A stretch of 40,500 nt of DNA from Prorocentrum cordatum (GCA_963575745.1 CAUYUJ010015282.1:738651-779150); one strand, 5' to 3'. Shown: positions 10,043-19,222, counted from the stretch's first letter. The notes: generated from the letters alone by a model not told the origin. Translations and numbers: made by a program.

Positions 10043-10292
10043 AAAGAGGAAAGTGTCTCACGCACGAAGGCTTGGGCCATGGTTCTTGCGGCAGCCCCGT
10101 CCAGAAACAGAGCTGTGTCCCGTATCTCTTGCCATCCTCTCTCCTCTTCCATTCGCACCCTACGCGCCCGCCGCAGTTCTCGCCTGCGGTTGAGAAGATC
10201 TCCTTCGTGAACGAGAAGAGCGTGTTCGGCAATCTGCCTAATAGCGTATCGGAGCAGCACATCCCGGCGGAGGACACCAGTAAGGCTTGCGC
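10043..10292 (-). CDS. Candidate exon, charged helical protein
   Basis: Minus-strand frame reading RRDVLLRYAIRQIAEHALL, then ELRRARRVRMEEERGWQEIR and AARTMAQAFVRETLSSL. It is strongly helical and charged, with no low-complexity runs. Upstream on the minus strand (10300-10640) lies a long C/T-rich tract, as expected for an intron 3' end. The closing ARTMAQAFVRETL faintly recalls axonemal radial-spoke proteins, but I do not claim that. Confidence 0.4.
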
Positions 10293-10299
10293 GCCGCAG

Positions 10300-10645
10300 A
10301 GGAGAGGAGGATGGGTAGGATAAGGAAGAGCAGGACGATGACGAGGCGGAGTAAGAGAACGATGAGGAGGGGGAAATACAACGGGCGGAGAAAATGTAAG
10401 GGAAGCACAGAACTCGCAGAGGATATCGGAGGAGGCACCTGGAGCGAGGAGGGTGAGGATGAGGAGAAGAAGGAGAAGGAGGTGGTGAGTGCAGGAAGCC
10501 GGGAACAGTGAGCCGTGAACATCGAGGAGGGCGAATGCAGAATGAACATGGTGATGAGGTGCGACGAGCATGAGGAATAGAAGGAGGAGAAGGACAAGGT
10601 GGATCATGAAAGAACGGATGAGGCGGAGAAGGCATGCCGAGCATC
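10300..10645 (-). other. Purine-rich on plus, polypyrimidine on minus
   Basis: About 340 bases of GA-rich DNA with no clean repeat unit. On the minus strand it is a long pyrimidine tract leading into the candidate exon at 10043-10292. Confidence 0.5.
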
Positions 10646-10734
10646 GCGCGCGCATTGCGCGAGGCAGCGCTGGTGGAAATAACATTGTTGGGTGTCCAAG
10701 GGCACAGCTTTCATCCTCCTACGCCTCCGTGCAG

Positions 10735-10796
10735 CACTTGCAGCCACTGCCAAGGAGTATGCACGGGCACTCCGTGAATCGATTCTTGCGGACGCT
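10735..10796 (+). CDS. Possible upstream exon of the K+/H+ antiporter
   Basis: After CTACGCCTCCGTGCAG the frame reads LAATAKEYARALRESILADA, an amphipathic helix. It stops in frame at TAG 10806-10808 unless spliced. A donor at 10797 (GTGTCT) would leave phase 0 and join cleanly to the exon at 11254. KEA4-6/TMCO3 proteins have helical N-terminal extensions, so a helix here would fit. The assignment rests only on frame and position. Confidence 0.35.
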
Positions 10797-11253
10797 GTGT
10801 CTTGGTAGTTCCAGATGTGGCGTACTGTTTAGAAATTCTTTTCGATTGAGTGATTTGCGATTGATGATGCCATTTCTACAACTGCAACTGTTTCGAATGT
10901 GCGGATTGCCTCAAATGCGACATGGTCACAGTGCATGCAGTTTTGATGGCACATGTTTTTTTGAAGTGCCCATGTGGGTGCGCTGGGCGTGGTCATCGGT
11001 CCCGCGCGTTGCTGCCTCAAGCTGAATAAGTCCGAAGGACAAGCGTGATCGCGACGAATTGGGAAATCCTTGGGCAATCTATGCCATGCCAAGTTCGGAG
11101 CATGTGCGCCACGGGCCTCTGCTTCCCAGCAGGGGCAGTGCCCAGGTTGCGAAGAACAGCTTAAGTGAAGGGCCCCTGTGCCGGCGTCCTGAGAACTGTT
11201 TTCAAGAGCGCGATACAATCATTGAGTAATGGCCATTTTGTCCCTTCCGCCAG

Positions 11254-11406
11254 GTGACAGATAACACTGTTCATTCCGAGACCTTCTCCAGCTTGGACCA
11301 GCACCTCGAGGACACGTTGTGGCTCAATAAGGAGGGTGACGCCTTCATCATGGCGCGGTCGAAGGAGAACCCGCGGCGTTCTACGAATGTCCCGCGCGAT
11401 GCGCCT
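11254..11406 (+). CDS. KEA: K+/H+ antiporter (CPA2) exon, pre-membrane part
   Basis: Exactly 51 codons, phase 0 at both ends, between an acceptor (CCTTCCGCCAG) and a textbook donor (GTACGT at 11407). The peptide includes TFSSLDQHLEDTLWLNKEG and DAFIMARSKENP. In plant KEA4-6 and animal TMCO3 a short motif of the type (D/N)xFI(I/L)S/ARxK precedes the first membrane helix, and DAFIMARSKENP fits it. The next exon begins with the helix that should follow. The segment would lie outside the membrane, before the exchanger domain. Confidence 0.65.
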
Positions 11407-12011
11407 GTACGTTGAGACAGTTGCATGTTTTGCACGCGCGACCTGACTACTCGACAATCCAATGTCTACGGTCGTCCCGCTGCCATCTTCTCTTGTTTTA
11501 TCATTGGGTACCCCGAGCAGGTCGGCGTTCGTCCTTCTCTTTGCGGGATCCCTAGTTCTCCGGACATGGAGCCGAGACGATCCGAATTCGATCCGCGGGT
11601 TTCGATTACGATTCTGGTCCGAGTCGCCTTTTGAGTTCCATTTTCAAAAGTGAGTAGACTCGCAGATTTTGGTTCTGGGTCCCAGACGACACTGCCGATT
11701 TTAACATATTTTGGCACCAATTTCGACGACGACAACGACAACGACGACGACGATCTGGCAGGCCCTGGATACACTCCCTAGGGGGCGATCCCCAGGAGCC
11801 TCGGGTGCACTCGCCCGGGCGAGGCTAAAACCGCACCGGCTCCTTTCCCAGCAGTCCGCGACGTCGACCCCGAGGAAGCGGTTGCCAGTCGTCACCGTCA
11901 AGGGAGCCACCAGGTCGCCAGGGGTACCTCCAACGCGCTCCTCATCCACCTCACCTTCCATCTTCTCCTCCCTCCGCCTTTTCCTCCCCCGTCTTTGTCC
12001 CCCGTCGCCAG
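11407..12011 (+). other. Putative intron of the antiporter gene
   Basis: 605 bases from GTACGT to CCAG. Contains a short GAC/ACG run (11724-11755) and ends in a strong pyrimidine tract (11940-12005). One plus frame is open across much of it (11711-12181) but looks like chance. Confidence 0.55.
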
Positions 12012-12103
12012 GACCTTACCCAGCTCAGCGAAGATATTCGTGTCGTCCGCGATTTCTTTTTGCTGACTATTGCCTCCGCTGTCGGCGGCGCCTTCGCCAC
12101 AAT
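12012..12103 (+). CDS. KEA: K+/H+ antiporter (CPA2) exon, first membrane helix
   Basis: Starts phase 0 after a pyrimidine tract and CCAG. Reads DLTQLSEDIRVVRDFF and then LLTIASAVGGAF. This matches the start of the CPA2 exchanger domain in KEA4-6/TMCO3, where D-rich residues and a VV.D motif lead into a helix with a Gly pair. It ends after ATG's first two bases (phase 2), with donor GTGACG at 12104. Unspliced, the frame meets TGA at once, which supports an exon edge here. Confidence 0.75.
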
Positions 12104-13034
12104 GTGACGGCCTTACGTTGCAGGAAGATGGGGGCGTGGAGGAGGAGGAGGAGGAGGGAACGTGAAGAAGGCGTAAGATGAGGTGAAGTAAGAGAAGCAG
12201 GAGCAGGAGTATTTAGGAGAAGGATCCGGTCAGGATGAGGTGGAAGTAGATGGAGAGAAAGAAGGAGGGGAGGAGAAGAAGCAGCAGCAGAAGGGGCAGT
12301 GTCAGGAGGAGGCTGTAGTGCTGTTTTGCCCGGATTCGCCAGTGCCGATAGGCTGACAATGTTTGATCGTCCAATATGGTAAACCCTCAAACTCGCAGCC
12401 CATCTCGCGGCCAGTCGTAGCACCTGGCGGGAAAACGTGGATCTCGGCCGCATTGCGTGCGCTAGCGATCGAAGCCGCTTGGACGCTGACTCTGCACAAG
12501 TACCGAAGCTGGTAGCGTGCACAGTGAGCACCCCCTTCTCGGCTTGGACCGGGGCATCCCCGACAGCTTACAGGCAGTTGTCATAGTTTCTGTGTGCGAT
12601 TCCCTACTCTTGAAACATATTAGGGTCTTATTCTGCTGATTGATTCAGAATTGCCTTTTCCCATTTGGGTCGCGGTGGTTGCTTACAGGGTCCCCCCAGT
12701 GAGCTTCCCCCCTGCCTTGGCTTCCCCTGCGTATTGGGTTTTCAGTGTTTGCCCATATGGTCTGGTTGACCCGTAGAAATGCTAGCGGCGTCTGCATGCA
12801 ATTCGGCAAGAGCCCCATGCTGAGAAAAGCGTGTTCATTTTCTTATCGGAGATCGTGGATTGCGGCGGGGAGGTGGCAGAACGCGTCCGGCACCCGATGC
12901 GGTAGAGGCAGCGGTGGAGCCAGGCGCAGAGGCGCCCCTTGCAGCAGAGGCGGCGAGCGCGCGGCAATCGGTGCCTGTGGGACGCCTTCCAGCTGGGGCT
13001 GACGATTCACCCCTCGGCTTTCCGACGTTCCACA

Positions 13035-13085
13035 GAGAGTTTCGAGATGGAGTTTAGGTGACCTAAGTTCCATCTCGAAACTCTC
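13035..13085. other. 51-nt near-perfect hairpin
   Basis: GAGAGTTTCGAGATGG (13035-13050) is exactly complementary to CCATCTCGAAACTCTC (13070-13085). The 19 bases between continue the pairing to the centre (TTTAGGT against ACCTAAG), with only two G-T/T-G pairs, which an RNA would tolerate. That makes a stem of about 25 bp with almost no loop. Function unknown. Confidence 0.8.
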
Positions 13086-13639
13086 CGTCCCAAGTGAAGT
13101 AGCGCTCTTGTTGTTACAGGAGTAGAGTCAAGAAAACCTTCCAACTTAGGTCTCGCCCCTCGGAGCTGGGGCTTCAGCACGTGATGGTCGGCGCCCAGAT
13201 CGGGAATTCACGAGACCAGCGCGGCTCCTACGGGAGCGCGCTAGGTGCGAGCATGCGGGCATAGGCAGACATATCCCAGGGGTGATGGGGTGATGGGGGG
13301 GAATTCGGAGTGGCCGGTTCCGTCCTGCTTCCAGCTGCTCCGCGCTGCCCCCTCCGTCCTCCAGCGGCAAGAGCCCTGGGGGGGGGGGGACGCAACCCAG
13401 AAGCGAGCGCAGAGCCAGAGAGGCGCAGGATCGGTCAGAAGCTGAACGAGGTGTGCCAGGCGCGGCGTTGGCCCAGCGTCCGTGCGCCCAAGGCGCTCTC
13501 CACCGCCCGCTCGAGAGCTCCCCGCCCGCAGCGAGGCGCATGGCCCTTGAGAGGCTCTGGCCGCCGCCGGCCGCGGGCCGATCGTGCGGGCGGAGCCGGG
13601 CCTGGTTATCGCAAAGGGTGGGTGGAGGACGAGGCGGAA

Positions 13640-13910
13640 GGCGACCAGGAGGAGGAGGAGGAGGACGAGGAGGACGAGGAGGACGAGGAGGAAGAGGACG
13701 AGGTTGACGAGGAGGAGGAGGAGGAGGAGGAGGAGGAGGAGGAGGAGGAGGAAAAGGAAAAGGAGGAGGAGGAGACGCGAGGAGGAGGAGTAGCGAGGAG
13801 GAGGAGGAGCGAGGAGCGAGGAGGAGGCGGAGGAGGAGGAGGAGGAGGAGGAGGAGGAGGAGGAGGAGCGAGGTGCGAGGAGGAGGAGCGAGGTGCGAGG
13901 AGGAGGGAGG
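13640..13910. repeat. (GGA)n block within putative intron
   Basis: Dense GGA/GAC triplets with GAGGTGCGAGGAGGAG variants. Part of the long purine-rich strand that runs, with gaps, to 14700. Confidence 0.9.
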
Positions 13911-14249
13911 GCTGTCAAATGGACTTCCAAGGTGTAGGAAGGCTCCTCGGGACTTTGACCGCCCCGCTGCGAGCGCGGCCACCCCGTAGGGCCCGTGGGC
14001 CAGCGCGGCGGGGGCAGCGGGCTTGGGCCCACCAGAGATGCCGCGCCTGTTGCAAATCCAAGCCTCCTCCAGGCCCCCCAGTCACCCCGGATGGCCTGAG
14101 CGGCCCGGGCAGGCGCTGCGAGCGTTGCGCTCCCTTCGGGGCCGGCCCTGAAGCTGGGCGAGCCTCGCAGCCCCCCCACTGTCCAGGGTCCGATCCCCCC
14201 GCAGGTGGGAGAGGGCGCCGGGCGGTCGGGCGGGCTAAGCAGGCTTGGC

Positions 14250-14705
14250 CAGCGCGGGTGCGAGGGAGGGCGGGGAGGGAGGGGAGGAGGAGAGGAAGAA
14301 GGAGAGGGGCGGCGAGAGAGACCCTGGGAGGACGGGCTCCAAGCAGTTAGGCCTGCAGGTGGCCGTGGTCGTCCAGGAGGCGGGACTTCCGGAAGCGGCA
14401 TTCCAGAAGACCTGTCCGGGCGTGCAGAGCGAGAAAAAAACGAGGAGGAAGAGGATGAGGAGGAGCAGGATGAGGAAGACGAGGAGGAGGGGGAGGGGGA
14501 GGGATGAGGAGGAGATGCAGGACGCTGAGTGGGGTGGACGGGAGCAGCAGCCGCAACAGGCGCGGCAGGACGAGGAGAAGGCGGGGGGGCATGACGAGCA
14601 GGAGGTGGATGAGGCGTTGGCGTAGGAGGGAGGTGGTGTGGTGGGGGCAGGAGGAGGAGGAGGAGGAGGAGGAGGAGGAGGAGGAGGAGGAGGAGGGAGG
14701 AAGTA
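14250..14705. repeat. GA-rich and (GGA)n block within putative intron
   Basis: Purine-rich plus strand with GGAGGAGGAAG blocks and an uninterrupted GGA run at about 14650-14698. The long Pro/Ser frame on the minus strand is a repeat artefact. Confidence 0.85.
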
Positions 14706-14788
14706 GAAGGAGGACGGACAGGGGGGAAGGGGACAGAGGACGGGAGGAGGTTGTTGCGGCTCCTCGTCCCGCCCATCCCTCCTCCTAG

Positions 14789-14876
14789 GTGCCATGCCCC
14801 AAACATCATAGGCTTCTTGATGGGCGGCATAGTCGTGGGCCCTGGCGGGCTGGACCTCGTTGTGGAGCTGGTCCAG
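14789..14876 (+). CDS. KEA: K+/H+ antiporter (CPA2) exon, GP motif helix
   Basis: 88 bases, phase 2 to phase 0. Reads APNIIGFLMGGIVVGPGGLD and then LVVELVQ. G(Y/F)L..G...GP.GL is the signature of the second helix of CPA2 cation/proton antiporters (KefB/KefC, KEA, TMCO3), and VQ should be followed by VE(T/S), which is what the next exon gives. The acceptor is CCTCCTAG. The best donor by homology is GA (CAG then GAGCCC). The word CAGG occurs at both intron ends, so the exact cut has a few bases of freedom. Confidence 0.85.
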
Positions 14877-15445
14877 GAGCCCACCACGGGGGGGACGGCG
14901 GCCCTTTCTGTCCACTCCTCGTGTTCTTGATGCTGCTGTTTCTTCTCAACCTCATGCTGCATACTTGACAAATTATGTTCAAGCCAGTTCAGGAAGGCTC
15001 TCTTAAGGCTGAGAGTTTACAGCATTCAGCCGCGGCTGAAGTGAGGTACAGAGCGCATGTTGTATGCCTTTGCTCACGGGGGCTACAAGAGGTCTTTCCG
15101 CCAGGTATGATCACATGTCATAGTCACTGCACAGATGTGCAGCAACCTTTTGCATCAACAGCAAAGCCACGCTTCAGAGTACGATTGCCAACTGTTCAGA
15201 ACATCGCGCTAACGCATTCCAGTGCAAATCGTCAACGAACTCCGAGCGACGCTGTCGGCCAAACTCAAGGACTCCAGGGCAAAGTCCACCTCAAACGGGG
15301 CCAGGGACCGGGGTCCATCCTGGCCAGTCTCCCGAGCTGCGCCCAACGGCACGGCCAGATCGTCGAGCGCGCGTGGGGCCGGCCGAGGGCTCCACTGCTC
15401 TGCACGGACAGGCCGACGGCTCGGAGGCTCGGAGCAGGGGGGCAG
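14877..15445 (+). other. Putative intron with GA donor
   Basis: 569 bases from GAGCCC to GGGGGGCAG. No GGA block, unlike its neighbours. It contains open frames on both strands (plus 15222-15440, minus 15209-15500) with no recognised family. Confidence 0.55.
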
Positions 15446-15548
15446 GTGGAGAGCGTGGCCGGCCTGGGCGTGTGCCTCCTCCTCTTCGCCATCGGCCTGG
15501 AGCTGACGCTGCAGGAGCTCTACCGGAACGCTCGGGCCGCCTTCGCAG
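15446..15548 (+). CDS. KEA: K+/H+ antiporter (CPA2) exon, third helix
   Basis: Reads VESVAGLGVCLLLFAIGLEL then TLQELYRNARAAF. The pattern V(E/Q)..A.LGV.LLLFA.GLE is among the most conserved stretches of CPA2 antiporters and completes VQ from the previous exon. The probable donor is GC (GCAG then GCCGCG) at 15549. The exons for the remaining helices and any RCK/TrkA-N domain are not visible downstream in this window, so the gene is either truncated or continues beyond very long introns. Predicted role: K+/H+ exchange across an internal membrane. Confidence 0.82.
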
Positions 15549-15654
15549 GCCGCGCTGCTGGCCCCCCCAGGGCGGCCGCGCTCCCCCGGGCCGAGGGAGG
15601 GGGGGGAGGGTGACGTGGAGGGGGGTCCGGGCCAGGGATGAAGAGGACAGGGAA

Positions 15655-15697
15655 AAGGAGGAGGAGGAGGAGGAGGAGGAGGAGGAGGAGGAGTAGG
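15655..15697. repeat. (GGA)n run abutting repeat A
   Basis: About 12 GGA triplets that end exactly where interspersed repeat A copy 2 begins. Confidence 0.9.
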
Positions 15698-16250
15698 ACC
15701 AGTGCAAGCCCAAAATGTATCAACGATGTTACAATAAATCCTCCCTCCAAGTGCCCTCTTCGTAGGCCTCTGTAAGAATTGCAAGGATGTGTGCTCGTTG
15801 CGAGAAGTGCCCCATTGGAAGACATCCGTCTGACAATCCGAAATCGTGCCAGATCGCTGTTCCAGGGACTTCAACTCCAATCAACGTGGCTGTTGCGTCC
15901 TAGTAATCTGAAGTCGTGCCAGGACGCCTCTCCTGGAACTTCAACCATACGAATCCACGAACATGCTGCAAACGCTTAACGCATGTGCGCGCCGCTAAGA
16001 CGAGAGCCACATTTTGAAGACGGACCGACCTCCATCTCTGAAGCTGCTGCAAGCTGTGAAGACGAATGCGCACGGCGCGAAGGAGGGAGGGAACCGCATT
16101 TTGAGAACGGACCGCCCTCCATCTTTGAAGTTGCGGCAAATTCCAAGCTTCAGGATCAGACTTGCGAGGGAGTCTCAGGGGAAACTCCCGGTCCGCCTAC
16201 CGACACTTCTGGGGGTGCGCCAGGGAGGAGTTATTTAGAAGGAAGAGGAT
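15698..16250 (-). repeat. Interspersed repeat A, copy 2
   Basis: Begins ACCAGTGCAA after a GGA run, ends CAGGGAGGAGTTATTTAGAA near the next one, and shares inner blocks with 2741-3106 (AGTGCCCTCTTC, CCCCATTG, CGTGCCAG). This copy is longer because a block of about 75-80 bases with GGACCG(A/C)CCTCCATCT is duplicated at 16001-16150. The minus strand gives a peptide similar to that of copy 1. Confidence 0.75.
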
Positions 16251-16294
16251 CGAGGAATGCAGTGAAGAGGAAGACGATGGGGCTGATAAGCAGG

Positions 16295-16420
16295 AGGAGG
16301 CGGAGAAGAGGAGGAGGGGGAGGAGGAAGAGGAGGAGGAGGAGGAGGAGGAGGCTGAGGAGGACCATCACGTGGCTAATGAGGAGGAAGGCTTAGGGTTG
16401 GCCGACCCGACCCTAACCCG
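16295..16420. repeat. (GGA)n and a small telomere-like inverted repeat
   Basis: GGA run at 16295-16352. At 16392-16416, TTAGGGT and ACCCTAA face each other across 11 bases. This is a single inverted pair, not a telomeric array. From 16420 to 16760 I see no feature. Confidence 0.7.
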
Positions 16421-16759
16421 AAATCTTGAGGCTCCAGGTATGCGATCTATCCAACGCGATTACCCCATTTCGGCGGCGGAAGGGCATTCTGCCTCCTGGG
16501 CAGGAGCCTGCGACCCAGGATCGACTGAGGCGCGGACTTGGGCAGCTCGAGATGCCTGCTCGTAGAGTTGTGCCAGGGGGACTGGGGGTCTGAAAATCAC
16601 TGGAGAGTGCTTCCCGCTCTTGGGGTGCTGCAGGCAACGAGCTCTGGCGTGGCGCGAAGCTACACCACTCTTCGGGAGGCTCAGCTTGCACTCCTGACAG
16701 ACCTGAACCGCGCTCGGAATAGGCTCCACATATCTGGCAGAGGATGAGGGCGCTCGAAG

Positions 16760-18214
16760 TTGCATGTTTGCATCATCAGTCATGGGACTCCTATGACAAG
16801 CAACCCATTGACTTGTGCCACCCATGAGGATTGCAACCACGTGTCTTATTGTCAGGTCACCTCGCCACAAACATGTGATGGGTTTTGCACATATTGTTGT
16901 CAAGCTGCAGCTTCTCAGGATTCAGGCATATCATGCGCCGACGAATGCGATTGTGCCAGTGGCGGAACCGCATTCGCTTGCAGGAAAGTTGAGAACTGCG
17001 ACGACACGCAGGACATCTTTGAGGCCCTCTCCAGTGATATAGGCGTGCTGATCAAGAACCTCGTGAACGTCTGCCGTGGCACGATCGCGTGGTATGGCGT
17101 CGGGTACGGTTTCGCCTACATACGGCGTGGGAGACAACGTGCCGAGGAGGACGCGGGACGGAACGGCTTCATCCTGGAGGAGGATTCCAACGGGAGCGAC
17201 GTTTCTACCGGTGCGCCGCTGTTTTGGTTCTATTGGTGTGCCGCTGGCTTGGTTCATTCTGCACCGTCGCCGCCACTATCGTCAGCGTTGCCGTCGCCGA
17301 GCGGGTGATCAGCTCGACGTACGTGTTCCAGGTCAAGTTCATGAGTGGCTTCATCTACCCCGTGGTCGTCGCATAGACCTGGGGCTACGGATGGGTCATG
17401 CAGCTGCTCGACGTGGGGGTCATCGATTTTGCGGGCAGCGGCATCGTGCCCCTCACGGGGGGCGTCAGCGGGCTCGCTGGCACCGTCGTGCTGGGCCCTC
17501 GCAGGGGCTGGTGAACGAATCCAGAGGAGCTCGACCCGCACAAGTTGCCCCTCGTAGTGCTGGGAACCTTCATCCTGTGATTCGGCTGGTCGGGTTTCAA
17601 CTGTGGCTCCACTCTCGGGATGGACGCGGCTGCGGGCGAGCTGGCCGCCCACGTGGCCATAAACACCATCGCTGCGGCGACCAGAGCATCGTGGTCTTCT
17701 TCCTCCGGTTCGCCATATAGTGGGCGGCCTGTGCAACGGCATCCTGGCCGGCCTCGTGTCGATCACGGCGCCGTGCGGCAACGTGGAGTCCGGCAGCGCG
17801 CTGGCGATCTGATTTTTTAGCGCTTTTGTGTACCAGTTCGCCTCCATGCTGCTCCGCAAGCTCAAGATCGGTTACCTGGTGGACGAGATCCCGGGCCACG
17901 ACGCCTGCGGCATCTGGGGCGTGATCGCCGCGGTCATCTTCGAAATGGGGCCTGGACAAGGACCACTTCCACGGCTGGAGCGGTTTCAGTTGCATGACCA
18001 CCGACGGCGGCACTTGCCAGGACGGTTTGTTCGGCGACGCCCTCGCAGCACACTTCACCGAGATTGCCGTCATCGTGGTCTGGTCCGGGTTCCTCTCTGG
18101 CGTCGCCGTCTCCCTGCTCAAGCTGACTGGCCTCCTGCGCATCGGCGACGCCACGGAGCCGTCGAGCCGTCCGATTTCGAGCCGTACGACGCCTACGGCC
18201 TCCCGTCCGATTAG
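16760..18214 (+). pseudogene. AMT: Ammonium transporter pseudogene, intronless
   Basis: The intact form would move NH4+/NH3 across a membrane. The first part (16760-16990) is a Cys-rich ectodomain-like region (CATHEDCNHVSYC, DECDCASGG). Then come NLVNVCRGTIAWYGVGYGFA, VAATIVSVAVAER, FMSGFIYPVVV, LPLVVLGTFIL, FGWSGFNCGSTLGMDAA, VGGLCNGILAGLVSITAPCG, HDACGIWGVIAAVIF and DKDHFHGWSGF. These are the conserved blocks of the Amt/Mep/Rh family in order. The first helix seems missing between SSDIG and VLIKN. The frame shifts about six times (near 17115, 17150, 17255, 17690, 17722, 17950, and again near the C-end). Stops interrupt it at 17374 (TAG), 17512, 17578 and 17810 (TGA). No introns are visible, so it may be an inserted cDNA copy. 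Confidence 0.88.
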
Positions 18215-18750
18215 CTCTTCGACAGTCTGCATCGTGCAGTCTGATTTCTATCCGTCTCTGAGGCCTTCTCTTTGGAGTGATAATTCCTCCTGTTCCACTG
18301 GCTTGGTGCTAAAATCGAAAAGAAATAGGAATCGCAAGCCACAAAAAGCACGATGGAGGTTTGGGGCGGACAGCAGAAACCCTTTTTCGAATTACAGTTT
18401 GCATTTCATGGGCCGCCCCCGCTCTGCAGATAAGCCGTTGGGCTCAGGCGAGCACCCGTTACAGTCATTCGGTGTTTCAATTGCTTTTGCCAGTCCTGAA
18501 TCTGGGACGTCAGAAGCACGGAACATACCACAAGCAGAGTCGTTGTTGCCAGGAGAGCAAGTGCACGTCTCCTCTCCTCGCCTCTTCCTCCCTCCTCCCC
18601 TCTCTCATCTTCCTCCTCTCGTCCCAGTGGTGTCGGGGCAAAGCGCTCGGCAACCGGGGGGGGCTACCGCGCCAGAGCCCTGGCGCCGTCCTGTCCGCGC
18701 CAGCCGCGCGTTGCTGCCCGTCTGCTGCGCCAGGCGTCTTGTTTTGGTGC
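18215..18750 (+). other. Weak coding signs after a pyrimidine tract
   Basis: A C/T tract at 18568-18628 ends CTCGTCCCAG, a good splice-acceptor shape. It is followed by WCRGKALGNRGG and GC-rich open frames. No family is recognised. The stretch 18215-18560 has lower GC and nothing supported. Confidence 0.25.
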
Positions 18751-18751
18751 G

Positions 18752-18877
18752 GCCGCCACGTTTTACTTTCAGTTCGCCATCGTGTCTTCGTTAGTCACCG
18801 CCTTCACGGTCGCGCGCTGTCGGTCTAACGGCGTTGGGATCTCACGCTGTTCGTTGGCGCGTGCCCTCGCTCTTTGA
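18752..18877 (+). pseudogene. Possible second ammonium-transporter fragment
   Basis: The frame ending at TGA 18875 reads TFYFQFAIVSSLVTAFTVAR. The order F.FQFA...T/V T...VA.R resembles the Amt block FFFQ.AF..TAATIVSGAVAER. It lies about 540 bases downstream of the pseudogene. The match is short, and three residues of the usual block are missing. Confidence 0.2.
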
Positions 18878-19222
18878 GCTTTCTTGAGTTCAGTCGTTGG
18901 TCCCCAACTCTTCTGCATATTGCACGTTGCCCCCCGCCGCATGGCTGAGGATGCGTGGTCGTGGCGAGCGTTGGCTTTCGCCCGCCCTGCCAGCCCTGCC
19001 GGTGCGGCCTGCGTTGTGCATGTGTCTCCCAGCGTGTCCGGCTGTGCCTGTGTAAATTGTGTCTCGTGCCAGTCGGTTCCCGCATGGCGGCCGCACAAGG
19101 TATCTCGCTTCTCTCTCCTCCCCCTTTCCCTTTGGTAGATTGTGCCTGATCGCTTCTTCTTGTGGGATTGTTTGTACTTTCCGCGTCGATGCACATTGAG
19201 TTGTGCGCGGTGGGCCCGTTAG

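Larger units (their letters stand above)
12104..14788 (+). other. Large repeat-packed putative intron
   Basis: About 2.7 kb from GTGACG to CCTAG. It holds a GA-rich patch (12135-12300), low-GC DNA (12540-12760), a 51-nt hairpin (13035-13085) and two GGA blocks (about 13640-13910 and 14440-14700). Within it, an Ala/Glu-rich plus frame at about 12860-13057 ends inside the hairpin. It has no recognised identity. Confidence 0.6.

Noticed and set aside
10043-10292. Naming the minus-strand helical exon a radial-spoke protein
   Set aside because: Only a short, common helical pattern is similar, and the expected long charged block does not align.
11230-11240. GGCCATTTTG upstream of the antiporter exon as a relict spliced leader
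   Set aside because: Only nine bases match and the continuation is TCCCTTCC. It is better explained as part of the intron pyrimidine tract.
13241-14971. A 576-codon minus-strand frame rich in Ser, Pro and Leu
   Set aside because: It is the complement of the GGA blocks in a putative intron of the plus-strand antiporter gene.
16392-16420. Telomere-like TTAGGGT / ACCCTAACCC
   Set aside because: A single inverted pair, no array. It cannot be called telomeric.
16760-18214. TGA and TAG read as tryptophan in an intact transporter
   Set aside because: Both stop types occur, one stands at a Gly site, and about six frameshifts also break the frame. Other frames here use TGG for Trp and end normally at TGA.
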